Shown here one piece after another: positions 51,955 through 61,181 of a stretch of 64,000 bases of DNA. Position numbers and translations under genes: made by a program. The stretch covers positions 236,296-300,295 of the forward strand of contig JAHJME010000037.1 in assembly GCA_018821435.1 (NCBI GenBank), read 5' to 3'. A model generated the notes under the pieces. The model ran no database searches. It was not told the DNA's origin and worked only from the letters and a program-made list of their open reading frames with translations. Numbering within the stretch: position 1 is the stretch's first letter; every line of letters begins with the position of its first letter. Source of the stretch: Alphaproteobacteria bacterium. GTDB taxonomy: Bacteria > Pseudomonadota > Alphaproteobacteria > Caulobacterales > Caulobacteraceae.

Positions 51955-52371
51955 ATGGGTGAGACCTATGCCGGCGGCTGCGCCTGCGGTGCGCTCCGCT
52001 ACGAGATTTCCGACGAGCCGGTGTTCTCCAACCACTGCCAATGCCGCGACTGCCAGCACAAGAGCGGGACCGGGCACGGCTCGTACCTGACGTTCCCGAG
52101 CCGCGAGGCGGTGACCCTCCAGGGCGACGCCACGCAGTGGGATATCGTCGCCGACAGCGGCCAAGTGAAGACCCGCGCGTTCTGCCCGACCTGCGGCTCG
52201 CCGGTCTATCTGACGTTCGCCGCCATGCCGGACCTGTTCACCATCGCCGCCGCCAGCCTGGACGACCCCGGCCGTTTCACACCCCAGGCGGTGACCTACG
52301 CCGTCCGTGGCCACGCCTGGGACCATCTCGATCCCGCCTTGCCCAAGTTCCAGAAGATGCCGCCCGCCTGA
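51955..52371 (+). CDS. GFA-family (Mss4-like) zinc protein
   Basis: 138 aa. Zinc Cys positions are complete: GGCACGALRYEI, HCQCRDCQHKSG and FCPTCGSPVYLT, as in glutathione-dependent formaldehyde-activating enzymes. Whether it acts on formaldehyde-glutathione is doubtful for most members. 46 bp after the SRPBCC gene on the same strand, possibly one unit. Confidence 0.9.
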   Translation: MGETYAGGCACGALRYEISDEPVFSNHCQCRDCQHKSGTGHGSYLTFPSREAVTLQGDATQWDIVADSGQVKTRAFCPTCGSPVYLTFAAMPDLFTIAAASLDDPGRFTPQAVTYAVRGHAWDHLDPALPKFQKMPPA

Positions 52372-52378
52372 GGCGCCT

Positions 52379-53599
52379 TCAGCCGAACCGATAGGGCGAG
52401 AAGCACGCCTCGTCCGGGTCCGGCGCGCCCGCGAGGGCGGCGGCGATCAGCGAGGCGCCCAGGCTGGCGAAGGTGACGCCGTTGCCGCCGAAGCCGGCCG
52501 CGAGCCAGAGGTTTTCCTGGCCCTGGACCCGGCCGATGGCGGGCAGGCCGTCGGGCGAACTGCCGAAGGTGGCGGCCCAAGCGCAGTCGGCCCGCAGCTC
52601 TCCGATCCCAAGCATCTCGGCGCCCCGGCGCTCCAGGACGGCGCGCTTGGCGTCCAGCATCGCGTCGCGGCGGGCGGGGTCGGCGAAGTCCTCGTCGGCG
52701 CCGCCCACGATGATCCGCCCGTCCGCCGTGCCCCGGGCGTAGAGATAGGGGTCGGCGGCCTCCCAGATCAGGGCCTCGTCGCGCCAGGCCGGATCCGTGC
52801 CGGGCGCCGTGGCGATGGCGAAGCTGGAGCCCAACCGGAAGGCGGCTGGCAGATACTGGCGCGCGGCCTCGTAGCCCGTGGCGATGATCGCCTGGCCGGC
52901 GTCCAGGGTCGCGCCCTTTGCCGTGGTCAGCCTGACGCCCGCCGCCGTCGTGACGATGTCGGTGACGTCGGCCGGCCAGGTCAGCGTGGCCCCACGCTTG
53001 GCCGCGGCCGCCAGCAGGCCCTGGGTCAGGGCGACGGGATCGACCTCGAACGCATCCCCGGACACGAGCGCCGCGCGGGACGGCAGGCCGAAGCGGCTGG
53101 CGACCAAGTCCGCCTCGAGGAACGCCGACGGCAACCCGGCGGCCTGGCGCGCCGCCGCCTCCCGCCGCAACCCGTGCGCGTCCAGCAGGTCGCCGGCCAG
53201 ATAGAGCTCCGGCCGCGACGCCCAGCGGCAGTCGAGGCCCAGGGTCGCGACCCGCGCCGCCAGCTCCAGCACCGCCGCATGCACCCGCCGCCAGCGCCGC
53301 TGCGCCTCGGCCGGCCCCCAGGTCTCGGTCAACGCCGTCAGCGGGGTATCGGCGGCCCACATGACCAGCGCCGTGGAGGCCGCTGTGCTGCCCCGCGCCG
53401 GCGGCCGGCGATCCAGCAGGGCGACGGTGCGCCCCGCCGCCGTCAGCCGCTCGGCCAGCATCGCCCCCATGACGCCTGCGCCGACGATGGCGACGTCCAC
53501 GGCGTGGCGGGGCAGGGGATCGGCGGCTGGAAGGCTGTCGTCGGCTTCGGGCCAGCAGACGCGGCCGCCCCGCAGGTCGAGGTGTTCGGTGAGGGACAT
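52379..53599 (-). CDS. FAD-dependent oxidoreductase (DAO family)
   Basis: 406 aa from the ATG at 53599. VDVAIVGAGVMGAMLAERL with LLDRR at the end of strand 2 binds FAD; GSTAASTALVMW follows as in PuuB/OrdL-like amine oxidases. C-terminal AAGFGGNGVTFASLGASLIA closes the FAD site. Probably oxidises an amine or amino acid. Convergent with the GFA gene by 7 bp and divergent from the reductase gene by 72 bp. Confidence 0.9.
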   Translation of the reverse strand: MSLTEHLDLRGGRVCWPEADDSLPAADPLPRHAVDVAIVGAGVMGAMLAERLTAAGRTVALLDRRPPARGSTAASTALVMWAADTPLTALTETWGPAEAQRRWRRVHAAVLELAARVATLGLDCRWASRPELYLAGDLLDAHGLRREAAARQAAGLPSAFLEADLVASRFGLPSRAALVSGDAFEVDPVALTQGLLAAAAKRGATLTWPADVTDIVTTAAGVRLTTAKGATLDAGQAIIATGYEAARQYLPAAFRLGSSFAIATAPGTDPAWRDEALIWEAADPYLYARGTADGRIIVGGADEDFADPARRDAMLDAKRAVLERRGAEMLGIGELRADCAWAATFGSSPDGLPAIGRVQGQENLWLAAGFGGNGVTFASLGASLIAAALAGAPDPDEACFSPYRFG

Positions 53600-53671
53600 G
53601 GCGCTCCGATCGGGGCCACGGGAACGCAGGGCCCGTCGAAAGGCTTCATGGCTAAGCCTCAAGGAGTCGCA

Positions 53672-54280
53672 ATGCCGCTGATCGCCCAACCCATCAACTG
53701 CAGCCTGAAGGCCGACGCCAAGGCCCCGAGTTCCACCGACGTCATGATCGGCCTGCTGGGCGAGGCCTTCTCGAAGGTCGATGTGAGGCTGGCGCCGACC
53801 GTCCGGATCGCGGGCTGCAACGTCCTGCCGGGGGTCTCCTCGGACGAGGGCAAGGGCGACGACTGGCCGGGTATCCGGGCGAAGATCCTGGCCGCCGACA
53901 TCCTGATCTTCGGCACCCCGATCTGGATGGGCCAGCCCAGCAGCGTCGCCAAGCGGGTGCTGGAACGGATGGACGCCTTCCTGGACGAGACCGACGAGGC
54001 GGGCCGCATGCCGTCCTATTCCAAGGTCGCGATCTGCGCGGTCGTGGGCAACGAGGACGGCGCCCACAACACCTGCGCTCAGGTCTTCCAGGCGCTGAAC
54101 GACGTGGGCTGGACCATCCCGGCGGTCGGCGGCTGCTACTGGGTCGGCGAGGCCATGGGTGACGTGGATTTCAAGGACCTGGACGCCACGCCGCGCAAAG
54201 TCACCAAGACCGCCAAGATGGTCGCCGCCAACGCAGCGCACCTGGCCCGGCTGCTGAAGGCCGAGCCGTTTCCGGGATAA
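53672..54280 (+). CDS. Flavodoxin-like NAD(P)H-dependent reductase
   Basis: 202 aa from the ATG at 53672 with AAGGAG six bases upstream. The FMN-reductase fold is shown by IAQPINCSLKADAKAPSSTDVMI (phosphate loop region) and ILAADILIFGTPIWMGQPSSVAKRVLERMDAF, and then GNEDGAHNTCAQVFQALNDVGWTIP. Donor and acceptor are not known. Confidence 0.85.
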   Translation: MPLIAQPINCSLKADAKAPSSTDVMIGLLGEAFSKVDVRLAPTVRIAGCNVLPGVSSDEGKGDDWPGIRAKILAADILIFGTPIWMGQPSSVAKRVLERMDAFLDETDEAGRMPSYSKVAICAVVGNEDGAHNTCAQVFQALNDVGWTIPAVGGCYWVGEAMGDVDFKDLDATPRKVTKTAKMVAANAAHLARLLKAEPFPG

Positions 54281-54345
54281 GCCTTGCGCCGCCGCCGAAA
54301 GAGGCCAGATGAACGCCCCGGTCGCCCTGAACCACCGCCGAGTCG

Positions 54346-55581
54346 ATGAAGACGCCCACGGTCGCCAGCCTCAAGAAGGTCACGCCTGAAAACCTCGCGC
54401 GCCTGGGCGCCGAGCGTCTGGCCGCGATCGTAGCCGAGGCGGCCGAGACCCGGCCCGACCTGAAGCGGCGGCTGCGCATGGAGCTGGCGGCGGAGCAGGG
54501 CGCCGACCATCTGGCCCTCGAACTGGACAAGCGCCTCACGACCCTTGAGGGCAGCCGCTCGAAGGTCTCCTGGCGCAAGCGGCCCGCCTTCGTTTCCGAC
54601 CTGGAGATCCTGCGGGCGCTGATCGCCGACCGCCTGGCCGAACTCGATCCCGTGGCCGCCCTGGCGCGGATGTGGCCGTTCATGGACCTGGCGCGGCGGC
54701 TGGGGTCGCGGGTCAAGGACAAGGACGGCGGCGTCGCGGCCACCTTCGACCGCGCCGCTGAGGATATCGGCCGGTTGCTGGGCCAGCGCGGCGACGCCCG
54801 GGCCATCGACGGTCTGGTCGAGGCCATCGCCCGGAACCCCACCGCCTGGGCCGACTGGCTGCCCGCCGCCCTCGCGCCGGCGCCGAAGCCCGCGCTTGAG
54901 ATGCTGCTGGCGCGCCTACGCGACCGCCAGGTCAACTCCCCCGGTTGGGCGGCCATCCTGCGGCAGGTCGCCGATGCCTCGGGCGATGTCGACGCCTTCC
55001 TGGGCACCTTCACCGCCCAGGCCGTCCGCACGCCCGTCATAGCCGCCGAGGCCGCCCAACGGCTGCTGGGCGCCGGACGTGTCGCCGAGGCGGGCCGCCT
55101 GCTGGAAGCCTCGGCCAAGCTCGGCGCGTCGGACGTCGCCTGGGAGGGCGCCTGGATCGATTATCTGGAGGCGGCCGGCCAGCCGGACACCGCGCAGGCC
55201 GCCCGCTGGGCGTCGTTCGAGCGCACCCTGTCGGCCGAGCGGGCGCGGGCGTTCACCCGCCGCCTGCCGGACTTCGAGGACGTCGAGGCCGAGAACCGCG
55301 CCTTCGACCACGCCGCCCGCCACCCCGACACCCAGCTGGGCTTGCAGTTCCTGATGGAATGGCCGGCGTTCCCGGAGGCGGCGACGATGATCGAGGCCCG
55401 CGCCGACGACCTGCAGATCCCGGCCGAGCAAGCCGAACTCTGGGCCGGCAAGCTCCGCGCCCGCCAGCCCCGCGCAGCGCATACCCTGCTGCGCAAGACC
55501 GCCGCCGCCGCCTTCCGCCGCCGCGACTTCGCCACCTGCGACCGCCTCACCGAGGAAGCCGACACCATCGAGGTGGATTAG
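54346..55581 (+). CDS. DUF6880 family protein
   Basis: 411 aa, cytosolic, all alpha. TPENLARLGAERLAAIVAEAAETRPDLKRRLRMELAAEQG at the start, and VSWRKRPAFVSDLEILRALIADRLAELDPVAALARMW, are the marks of this uncharacterised family; the rest looks like helical repeats. No catalytic motif seen. Monocistronic. Function unknown. Confidence 0.8.
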   Translation: MKTPTVASLKKVTPENLARLGAERLAAIVAEAAETRPDLKRRLRMELAAEQGADHLALELDKRLTTLEGSRSKVSWRKRPAFVSDLEILRALIADRLAELDPVAALARMWPFMDLARRLGSRVKDKDGGVAATFDRAAEDIGRLLGQRGDARAIDGLVEAIARNPTAWADWLPAALAPAPKPALEMLLARLRDRQVNSPGWAAILRQVADASGDVDAFLGTFTAQAVRTPVIAAEAAQRLLGAGRVAEAGRLLEASAKLGASDVAWEGAWIDYLEAAGQPDTAQAARWASFERTLSAERARAFTRRLPDFEDVEAENRAFDHAARHPDTQLGLQFLMEWPAFPEAATMIEARADDLQIPAEQAELWAGKLRARQPRAAHTLLRKTAAAAFRRRDFATCDRLTEEADTIEVD

Positions 55582-55655
55582 CGACGGCGTTGCGCGTCAC
55601 ATTCCATCGCGATGGCGCGGCAGCGTCTTAGCGGTGAAAACAACGCCTGCGGCGG

Positions 55656-56168
55656 CTAAGCCGTTGCGCGGACCGGCAGTTTCCAGTTCGGGCGGATGAA
55701 GTGGCAGGTGTAGCCGTTGGGGATGCGCTCCAGGTAGTCCTGGTGCTCCGGCTCGGCTTCCCAGAACGGCCCGGCGGCGGTCACTTCGGTCACCACCTTG
55801 CCCGGCCACAGGCCCGAGGCGTCCACATCGGCGATGGTGTCCAGCGCCACCCGCTTCTGCTCGTCGTTCGTATAGAAGATCGCCGAGCGATAGCTGGCGC
55901 CCATGTCGTTGCCCTGGCGGTTCTTGGTGCTCGGGTCGTGGATCTGGAAGAAGTACTCCAGCAGCTGCCGGTACGAGATCCGCGCCGGATCGAACACGAT
56001 CTCGATCGCCTCGGCATGGTTGCCGTGGTTGCGATAGGTGGCGTTGGGAACCTCGCCGCCGGAATAGCCGACGCGGGTCGAGATCACCCCGTCATAGCGG
56101 CGCAGCAGGTCCTGGACGCCCCAGAAGCAACCTCCGGCGAGGATCGCGGTTTCGGTTTGGGCGGTCAT
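55656..56168 (-). CDS. msrA: Peptide methionine-S-sulfoxide reductase A
   Basis: 170 aa from the ATG at 56168. AGGCFWGVQDLLRRYDGV has the catalytic Cys in GCFWG; YSGG, YRNHGNHAEAIEIVFDP and QIHDPSTKNRQGNDMGASYRSAIFY are all typical. Repairs oxidised methionine (S isomer) with thioredoxin. Only one later Cys (TCHFIRPN) is evident as a resolving residue. Divergent from the MOSC gene by 51 bp. Confidence 0.96.
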   Translation of the reverse strand: MTAQTETAILAGGCFWGVQDLLRRYDGVISTRVGYSGGEVPNATYRNHGNHAEAIEIVFDPARISYRQLLEYFFQIHDPSTKNRQGNDMGASYRSAIFYTNDEQKRVALDTIADVDASGLWPGKVVTEVTAAGPFWEAEPEHQDYLERIPNGYTCHFIRPNWKLPVRATA

Positions 56169-56219
56169 TGAGCGGGCTCCTTTGCGGCGGGTCGCACACC
56201 AAATAGGGATTGTCCCGCC

Positions 56220-56717
56220 ATGTTGAACCCATCGCCCTCGCTTGCGAAGCTCCTCGACGCGCCGATCCGCCCCGGCCGGCTGATTTCGATCGGTCTGCGG
56301 CCCGCCCGTCGCGAGCCCGTCCGGCCCGTTGAGACGGCCACGCTGGTGGCCGGGCGCGGCCTGACCGGCGACCGCTACAGCCGCAAGGACGGCAATCGCC
56401 AGGTCACGCTCATCGAGGCCGAAAGCCTCGCCGCCATCGCCGGCTATCTGGATCGCGCCGTCTCGCCGGAAGACCTGCGCCGCAACCTGGTCACCCAGGG
56501 CATCAACCTCCTGGCGCTGAAGGGCCATCGCTTCCGCATCGGCGACGCCGTGCTGGAGACCTCCGGCGAATGCCACCCGTGCTCGCGGATGGAAGAGATC
56601 CTGGGAACCGGCGGCTACAACGCCGTTCGCGGCCGCGGCGGCATCACCGCCCGCGTGCTGGAGGGCGGCGTCGTGCGGGCCGGCGATGCGGTCGCGCGGC
56701 TGGACCCGATGCGCTGA
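56220..56717 (+). CDS. MOSC-domain protein
   Basis: 165 aa. MOSC core with GRGLTGDRYSRKDGNRQVTLIEAESL, LRRNLVTQGINLLAL and the conserved Cys in SGECHPCSRMEEILG. MOSC proteins bind molybdenum cofactor or carry sulfur for it. Stand-alone here; precise role unknown. Confidence 0.9.
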   Translation: MLNPSPSLAKLLDAPIRPGRLISIGLRPARREPVRPVETATLVAGRGLTGDRYSRKDGNRQVTLIEAESLAAIAGYLDRAVSPEDLRRNLVTQGINLLALKGHRFRIGDAVLETSGECHPCSRMEEILGTGGYNAVRGRGGITARVLEGGVVRAGDAVARLDPMR

Positions 56718-56786
56718 GCATCCGCACGCCCGCTGCCTGATCCTTCGTCACCGAACGGTGGCACACCGCCACGGCGCAGATTAAGC

Positions 56787-57911
56787 GTGACCGGAAATCC
56801 GATCCGGGGCTCCGCTCGGCGCCCGGATCCAGTGAGGGTATGCGTAACCGTGGTCGACATCGACGATATCTATGACGCCGCCTTCGACCGCGACCTGTTT
56901 CCGGCGCTGCTGCGCAAGATCCTGGGCGCTATGAATGCCCAGTCCGGCTTCCTGGCCTGGATCGATATGGAGAGCCAGGCGAATTTCGAGGTCCAATTCG
57001 GCAACGACCCGGCGTTCCTCCAGAGCTACGCCGAGACCTACGCCCAGCATGACATCATGCGCCCGACCTTGCAGGCGGCCGGCGAGGGCGTGGTCATGCA
57101 GGCCTACGAACATCTGCAGGCGCCCGAGCTTCAGGACAGCATCTTCTACAAGGAGTGGCTGGCGCCCCAGGGCATCGTGGACAACCTCGCGGTCAATCTG
57201 ATCAAGCGCGAGCAGATGTTCGCGACCATGGCCATCCTGCGCACCGGCGACGCGCCGCCGTTCGACGCGGAAGACACCGCGCGTTTCACCGCGATCGTCC
57301 CGCACATCAAGCGCGCGGTCTACATGCAGAGCCGCCTGATCCATCAGGCCAACCTGGTCGGCGGCTATCAGCGGATCACCAGCGGCGCGCGCAATGGCTT
57401 GGTCCTGCTGGACGACAAACTCTGCGTCCTCGATATCGACCGGGCCACCCAGGGGCTGACCGGCCTGCGCGTGGACCAGGTGCTGGGCGCGCCGCCCTTC
57501 GAGAAGGCCCTGGGCGCCGCCGTCCGCGATGCCGGCCCGGTGGCCGTCGAGCTGCCGTCCGAGGGCGGGGAGGGGGTGACCCTGCTCTGCGTGGCCCAGC
57601 CCCTGGAGCGCGACGGCTTCGGGGATTTCGCGGGCGGCGCCGGCGTGGCGCACGCCGTCCACGTCCTGCGCGTCGACCAGCCGGCTTCCATCGCCTTCGC
57701 CAGCATGGCCGAGCTCTACGGCCTGACGCCGACCGAGGTCCGGGTGATGGCCGACGCCTTCGCCCATGCCGACCTCACCGCATTGGGCGACCGGCTGGGC
57801 ATGGCCCGGGCCACCGCCCGCACCCACCTGCACCGCATATACGACAAGACCCGCACCCAGGGGTTCGCCGGCCTTTGCCTGCTGGCCCACCGGTTCGCGC
57901 TGCCGGTTTGA
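56787..57911 (+). CDS. LuxR-type helix-turn-helix regulator
   Basis: 374 codons from a GTG at 56787; in-frame GTGs at 56832 and 56850 are possible true starts. A long N-terminal sensor part, with a PAS-like stretch about 205-300 (ITSGARNGLVLLDDKLCVLDID), then a C-terminal HTH: GLTPTEVRVMADAFAHADLTALGDRLGMARATARTHLHRIYDKTRTQG. No autoinducer-binding domain. Signal and target unknown. Confidence 0.85.
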   Translation: MTGNPIRGSARRPDPVRVCVTVVDIDDIYDAAFDRDLFPALLRKILGAMNAQSGFLAWIDMESQANFEVQFGNDPAFLQSYAETYAQHDIMRPTLQAAGEGVVMQAYEHLQAPELQDSIFYKEWLAPQGIVDNLAVNLIKREQMFATMAILRTGDAPPFDAEDTARFTAIVPHIKRAVYMQSRLIHQANLVGGYQRITSGARNGLVLLDDKLCVLDIDRATQGLTGLRVDQVLGAPPFEKALGAAVRDAGPVAVELPSEGGEGVTLLCVAQPLERDGFGDFAGGAGVAHAVHVLRVDQPASIAFASMAELYGLTPTEVRVMADAFAHADLTALGDRLGMARATARTHLHRIYDKTRTQGFAGLCLLAHRFALPV

Positions 57912-58013
57912 GGCGCGGGCGGGGTAAACAAAAGGTGGACGCCGTTCGTCGTGGATTTGCCTACGCCTGATTGCGAAAGCGCCCGTATGGCGCGAGCAAT
58001 GGGGTATATTTGC

Positions 58014-58784
58014 ATGAAAGTGGCTTTGCTTGCCGCCGCGGCCTTGGCCGTGGCCTCTCCGGCATTCGCCGGTACGACGACCTTCACCGACAGCGCCATG
58101 CTGCTGAGCAGCTACAGCTTCACCACCTATGCCGAGGCGGGCTTCAACGTCCAGATCGTCCAGGCCGTGGACTTCGGGAGCGGCAACACGTCGATCGACA
58201 CCAGCTACACCAAGGCCGGCGCGACCAGTCCGACGCCGCGTTTTCAGGCCCTGAGCACGACTTTCGTCTATGACCCGAGCGCTCAAGGCGAGATCACGAC
58301 GATCGACTTCTCGATCGACCAGCTCATCCAGCTCACCCGCAACGGCGCCGCCGTGCCGCTGTCGGCGTTGCTGCCGTTGCGTCTGCTGGCCGAGCAGGAC
58401 GGCAAGGTCTACGAGGCCTTCGCCAATAGTTCGGTCCTGCCCGTCGCGGGCGCCTTCGTCAGCGCGGGTCTGACCGGCCTCACGGCGGCGGATTTCTTCT
58501 TCTTCAATCCGGCGACCCCGAACAGCGCCCGCACGCTGACGGGGCTCGACTTCGCGGGCGGCGCCATCCGGTTCGGCTTCGAGACGACCCCGTATGGCGT
58601 CACCCTGAACGGCGGCGCATCGACGGGGAACATCGCTTCGACCGTGCGGGCCGACAACTTCTCCGTCACCGTGAACAGCCGGGACGTGGCCGCCGTGCCG
58701 GAGCCGTCGACCTGGGCGATGATGATCACGGGCTTTGGCCTGGCGGGCGCGGTCGTCCGTCGCCGCCGGATGGCGATCGCCTAG
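58014..58784 (+). CDS. PEPxxWA-CTERM sorted protein
   Basis: 256 aa from the ATG at 58014. Signal peptide (VALLAAAALAVASPAFA), a beta-rich middle part, and a C-terminal sorting tail: VPEPSTWAMMITGFGLAG, then RRRR. Proteins with this tail are handled by an exosortase and attached or released at the cell surface, often with exopolysaccharide. No exosortase gene lies in the window. Confidence 0.88.
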   Translation: MKVALLAAAALAVASPAFAGTTTFTDSAMLLSSYSFTTYAEAGFNVQIVQAVDFGSGNTSIDTSYTKAGATSPTPRFQALSTTFVYDPSAQGEITTIDFSIDQLIQLTRNGAAVPLSALLPLRLLAEQDGKVYEAFANSSVLPVAGAFVSAGLTGLTAADFFFFNPATPNSARTLTGLDFAGGAIRFGFETTPYGVTLNGGASTGNIASTVRADNFSVTVNSRDVAAVPEPSTWAMMITGFGLAGAVVRRRRMAIA

Positions 58785-58878
58785 CGGCCGTCGGCGACGG
58801 CTTCCTGTCCGGCCGCAAAGGCTGGTATGGCGTCGAACCCGGCTCGCAGGAGCCGCTCGAACCCGGGAAGCCGTCCGC

Positions 58879-59433
58879 ATGCCTGTCGTCCCCGGCAAAC
58901 ACGTCGTCTATTTCGCGATCCTGCCGCCCCCCGAGGTCGCCGAACAGGCGCTGCGCCTGATCACGGCCGCGCGCGGTCGGCATGGTCTGACGGCCAAGCC
59001 CACGCCGCCCGACCGGCTGCACGTGTCCCTGAACTACATTGGCGACTTCAAGCGCCCCTGCGGCCCGGTGATCGACAAGGCGGCGGAGGCCGCGAGACCG
59101 GTCGCCGCGCGCCCCTTCACCGTCGCGTTCAACCGCTTCGGCAGCTGGGGCCTGGGCGGCAAGGGCGGCCCGATCGTGCTGTGGGGCGATGACGGGGTGA
59201 TCGGCGTCGACGACCTCTATTCCAGCATTCACCGCGCGCTGGTGAAACCGGGCATGGTCCCGCGCCGCGAGGTCGAGATGACCCCGCATATGACCCTGAT
59301 CCGCGACAAGGCTCACATCCCGGAGACCTTCGTCGATCCGGTCAGCTGGACCGTCGATGAGTTCGTGCTGATCTACGCCATCCACGGCGAGGGCCGCTAC
59401 GAGGTGGTCGAGCGTTACCCGCTCAACGGATAG
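58879..59433 (+). CDS. thpR: 2'-5' RNA ligase family (2H phosphoesterase)
   Basis: 184 aa from the ATG at 58879. Two HxSx/HxTx motifs, LHVSLNYIG and PHMTLIRD, form the 2H active site; YFAILPPPEVAEQALRLI at the start is typical of ThpR. It acts as RNA 2',3'-cyclic phosphodiesterase and can ligate 2'-5'. The last 11 bases overlap the convergent DUF2164 gene. Confidence 0.88.
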   Translation: MPVVPGKHVVYFAILPPPEVAEQALRLITAARGRHGLTAKPTPPDRLHVSLNYIGDFKRPCGPVIDKAAEAARPVAARPFTVAFNRFGSWGLGGKGGPIVLWGDDGVIGVDDLYSSIHRALVKPGMVPRREVEMTPHMTLIRDKAHIPETFVDPVSWTVDEFVLIYAIHGEGRYEVVERYPLNG

Positions 59434-59677
59434 TCTTCACCGGCTTCTCAAGCTGGTAGATCGCCTCGCCCATCTCATCCAGCTTCTTGCCCAGCAGCGC
59501 CTGGGCGTCGGCCAGGCCCTGGTTGTAGAAGTACGGCCCGAGGGTTTCCGTGATGAAGTCGGTGAGGAAGACCGCGTCGAATCCCGTCACCTCCAGGTCC
59601 AGCTCGTCCTTGAGGTACTTGGACAGCGCCCGGGCCAGGGCGTCGCGGGTCTCTTTGGGGAATTCGATGGGCGGCAT
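59423..59677 (-). CDS. DUF2164 family protein
   Basis: 84 aa from the ATG at 59677. EFPKETRDALARALSKYLKDELDLEVTGFDAVFLTDFITETLGPYFYNQGLADAQALL is the full DUF2164 pattern. Small, cytosolic, function unknown. 12 bp from the divergent ArsC-like gene and overlapping the convergent thpR end. Confidence 0.88.
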   Translation of the reverse strand: MPPIEFPKETRDALARALSKYLKDELDLEVTGFDAVFLTDFITETLGPYFYNQGLADAQALLGKKLDEMGEAIYQLEKPVKTIR

Positions 59678-59689
59678 GAGGGGACCAAA

Positions 59690-60037
59690 ATGACCGCGAC
59701 GCTCTACGGCATCAAGAACTGCGACACGATGAAGAAGGCCTGGACCTATCTGGACCAGGCCGGCGTCGCCTATGCCTTCCACGATTACAAGAAGGTCGGC
59801 CTCGACCGGCCGACCCTGGAGAGCTGGGTGCGCCAGCTGGGCTGGGAAGTCCTCCTGAACCGCGCCGGCACGACATTCAAGAAGCTGCCCGACGCCGACA
59901 AGGCCGGCATCGATGAGGCCAAGGCCATCGCGCTGATGCTGGCCCAGCCGTCGATGATCAAGCGCCCCGTCCTCGACCACGGCGGCAAGCTCTACGTGGG
60001 CTTCAAACCCGACACCTACGCCGCGCTCGGCCGCTGA
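59690..60037 (+). CDS. ArsC/Spx-like (YffB) thioredoxin-fold protein
   Basis: 115 aa. TLYGIKNCDTMKKAWTYLDQAG has the single Cys of the ArsC family, followed by LLNRAGTTFKKLP and the cis-Pro MIKRPVLDHGGKLYVGF. This short YffB form is not a proven arsenate reductase and is thought to act with glutathione. Monocistronic. Confidence 0.9.
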   Translation: MTATLYGIKNCDTMKKAWTYLDQAGVAYAFHDYKKVGLDRPTLESWVRQLGWEVLLNRAGTTFKKLPDADKAGIDEAKAIALMLAQPSMIKRPVLDHGGKLYVGFKPDTYAALGR

Positions 60038-60176
60038 CGATCGGTGATCCCGGCGCCTCGCCGGAATCATGGATAAGCTTTCATCCTCGCGTTTGCATCC
60101 GGGCGCGGCGGTCCAGGTCTCTAGCTATCAGAGACGGGCCGATCCCCGCCCGCCGACTTGGAGAGGATAAAAAGAA

Positions 60177-60557
60177 ATGACCCCGGTCCTGATCGTCCTG
60201 ATCATCTTCGGATCGATCGCGTCGCTGTTCATCATGCCGCGCTACTTCAAGAGCGTCGAACGCCAGAAGATGGCCGAGACCCTCCGCATCGCCATCGAGA
60301 AGGGCCAGCCCCTGCCGGCCGAGGTGATCGAGGCGATGTCCAGCAACGTCCGCAATCCCGGCCTGCCGCCGTCGCCCCAGCGCGACCTGCGCACCGGCAT
60401 CATCTGGCTGGGCATCGGCATCGGCTTCGCCGCCCTGGGCCTGGTCATCAGCTTCGAGGAGCCGGACGCCCTGTTCCCGCTTCTGGGCGTGGCGACGTTC
60501 CCGACCTTCATCGGCCTGGCGTTCGTCGTCCTCGGCGTCCTGAACAAGAAGTCCTGA
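60177..60557 (+). CDS. DUF6249 membrane protein
   Basis: 126 aa behind AGAGGA. Three hydrophobic segments: VLIVLIIFGSIASLFIM, TGIIWLGIGIGFAALGLVISF and LLGVATFPTFIGLAFVVLGVL, with a cytosolic loop (YFKSVERQKMAETLRIAIEKGQPLPAEVIEAM) that is the family mark. It stands 18 bp before the ECF sigma gene, an arrangement common for this family, so it likely takes part in sensing. Confidence 0.85.
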   Translation: MTPVLIVLIIFGSIASLFIMPRYFKSVERQKMAETLRIAIEKGQPLPAEVIEAMSSNVRNPGLPPSPQRDLRTGIIWLGIGIGFAALGLVISFEEPDALFPLLGVATFPTFIGLAFVVLGVLNKKS

Positions 60558-60575
60558 GGCGCCGGACGGGGGATC

Positions 60576-61181
60576 ATGCCCATGCCGGGCGCCAATCAAT
60601 CCAGCTTCGCCAGCCTGCACGATGTGGAGCTGTGCTCCTATTCGGCGGCCGGGGAGCGGCGCGCCTTCGGAGAGCTTGTGCGCCGGCACGGCTCCAGCGT
60701 GCGCCACCTGCTGCGCCGGATGGGCGCCCAGGCGGCCCTGGCCGATGACGTGGCCCAGGATGCGTTCCTGGCGGCGTTCGAACGGATCGCCGAGTTCCGC
60801 GGGGAGGGGACCTTCGCGGGCTGGGTGAAGAAGATCGCGGCCAGGCTCTATCTGCGCCGGCTGCAACGCGAGAAGCGCCTCAGCGCGCTCGCGGCGGAAG
60901 AGGGAGCGGCCGATGAGGCCCATACCGATGGCGACGCCGACCACCGTATCGACCTGGATGAGGCCATGAAGGGCCTGTCGGCGGCCGAGCGGCTCTGCGT
61001 GTCCATGTGCTACGGGGCGGGGCTTTCCCACGGCGAGGCGGCGGATGCCTTGAACCTGCCGCTTGGAACGGTCAAATCGCATGTCAAACGTGGTCTGGAG
61101 AAGCTCCGCGCACGATTGGCGCCGGGAGCCGAAGCAAAGACTGGCGACGCGGTTCTTGAAGGGAGGCGCGGCAATGGCTGA
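60576..61181 (+). CDS. ECF RNA polymerase sigma factor
   Basis: 201 aa. Sigma2 with FGELVRRHGSSVRHLLRRMGAQAALADDVAQDAFLAAFERIAEF, and sigma4 with LSAAERLCVSMCYGAGLSHGEAADALNLPLGTVKSHVKRGLEKLRARL. No anti-sigma of the zinc kind, but the next gene (8-base overlap) codes a small membrane protein that may hold it. Regulon unknown. Confidence 0.93.
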   Translation: MPMPGANQSSFASLHDVELCSYSAAGERRAFGELVRRHGSSVRHLLRRMGAQAALADDVAQDAFLAAFERIAEFRGEGTFAGWVKKIAARLYLRRLQREKRLSALAAEEGAADEAHTDGDADHRIDLDEAMKGLSAAERLCVSMCYGAGLSHGEAADALNLPLGTVKSHVKRGLEKLRARLAPGAEAKTGDAVLEGRRGNG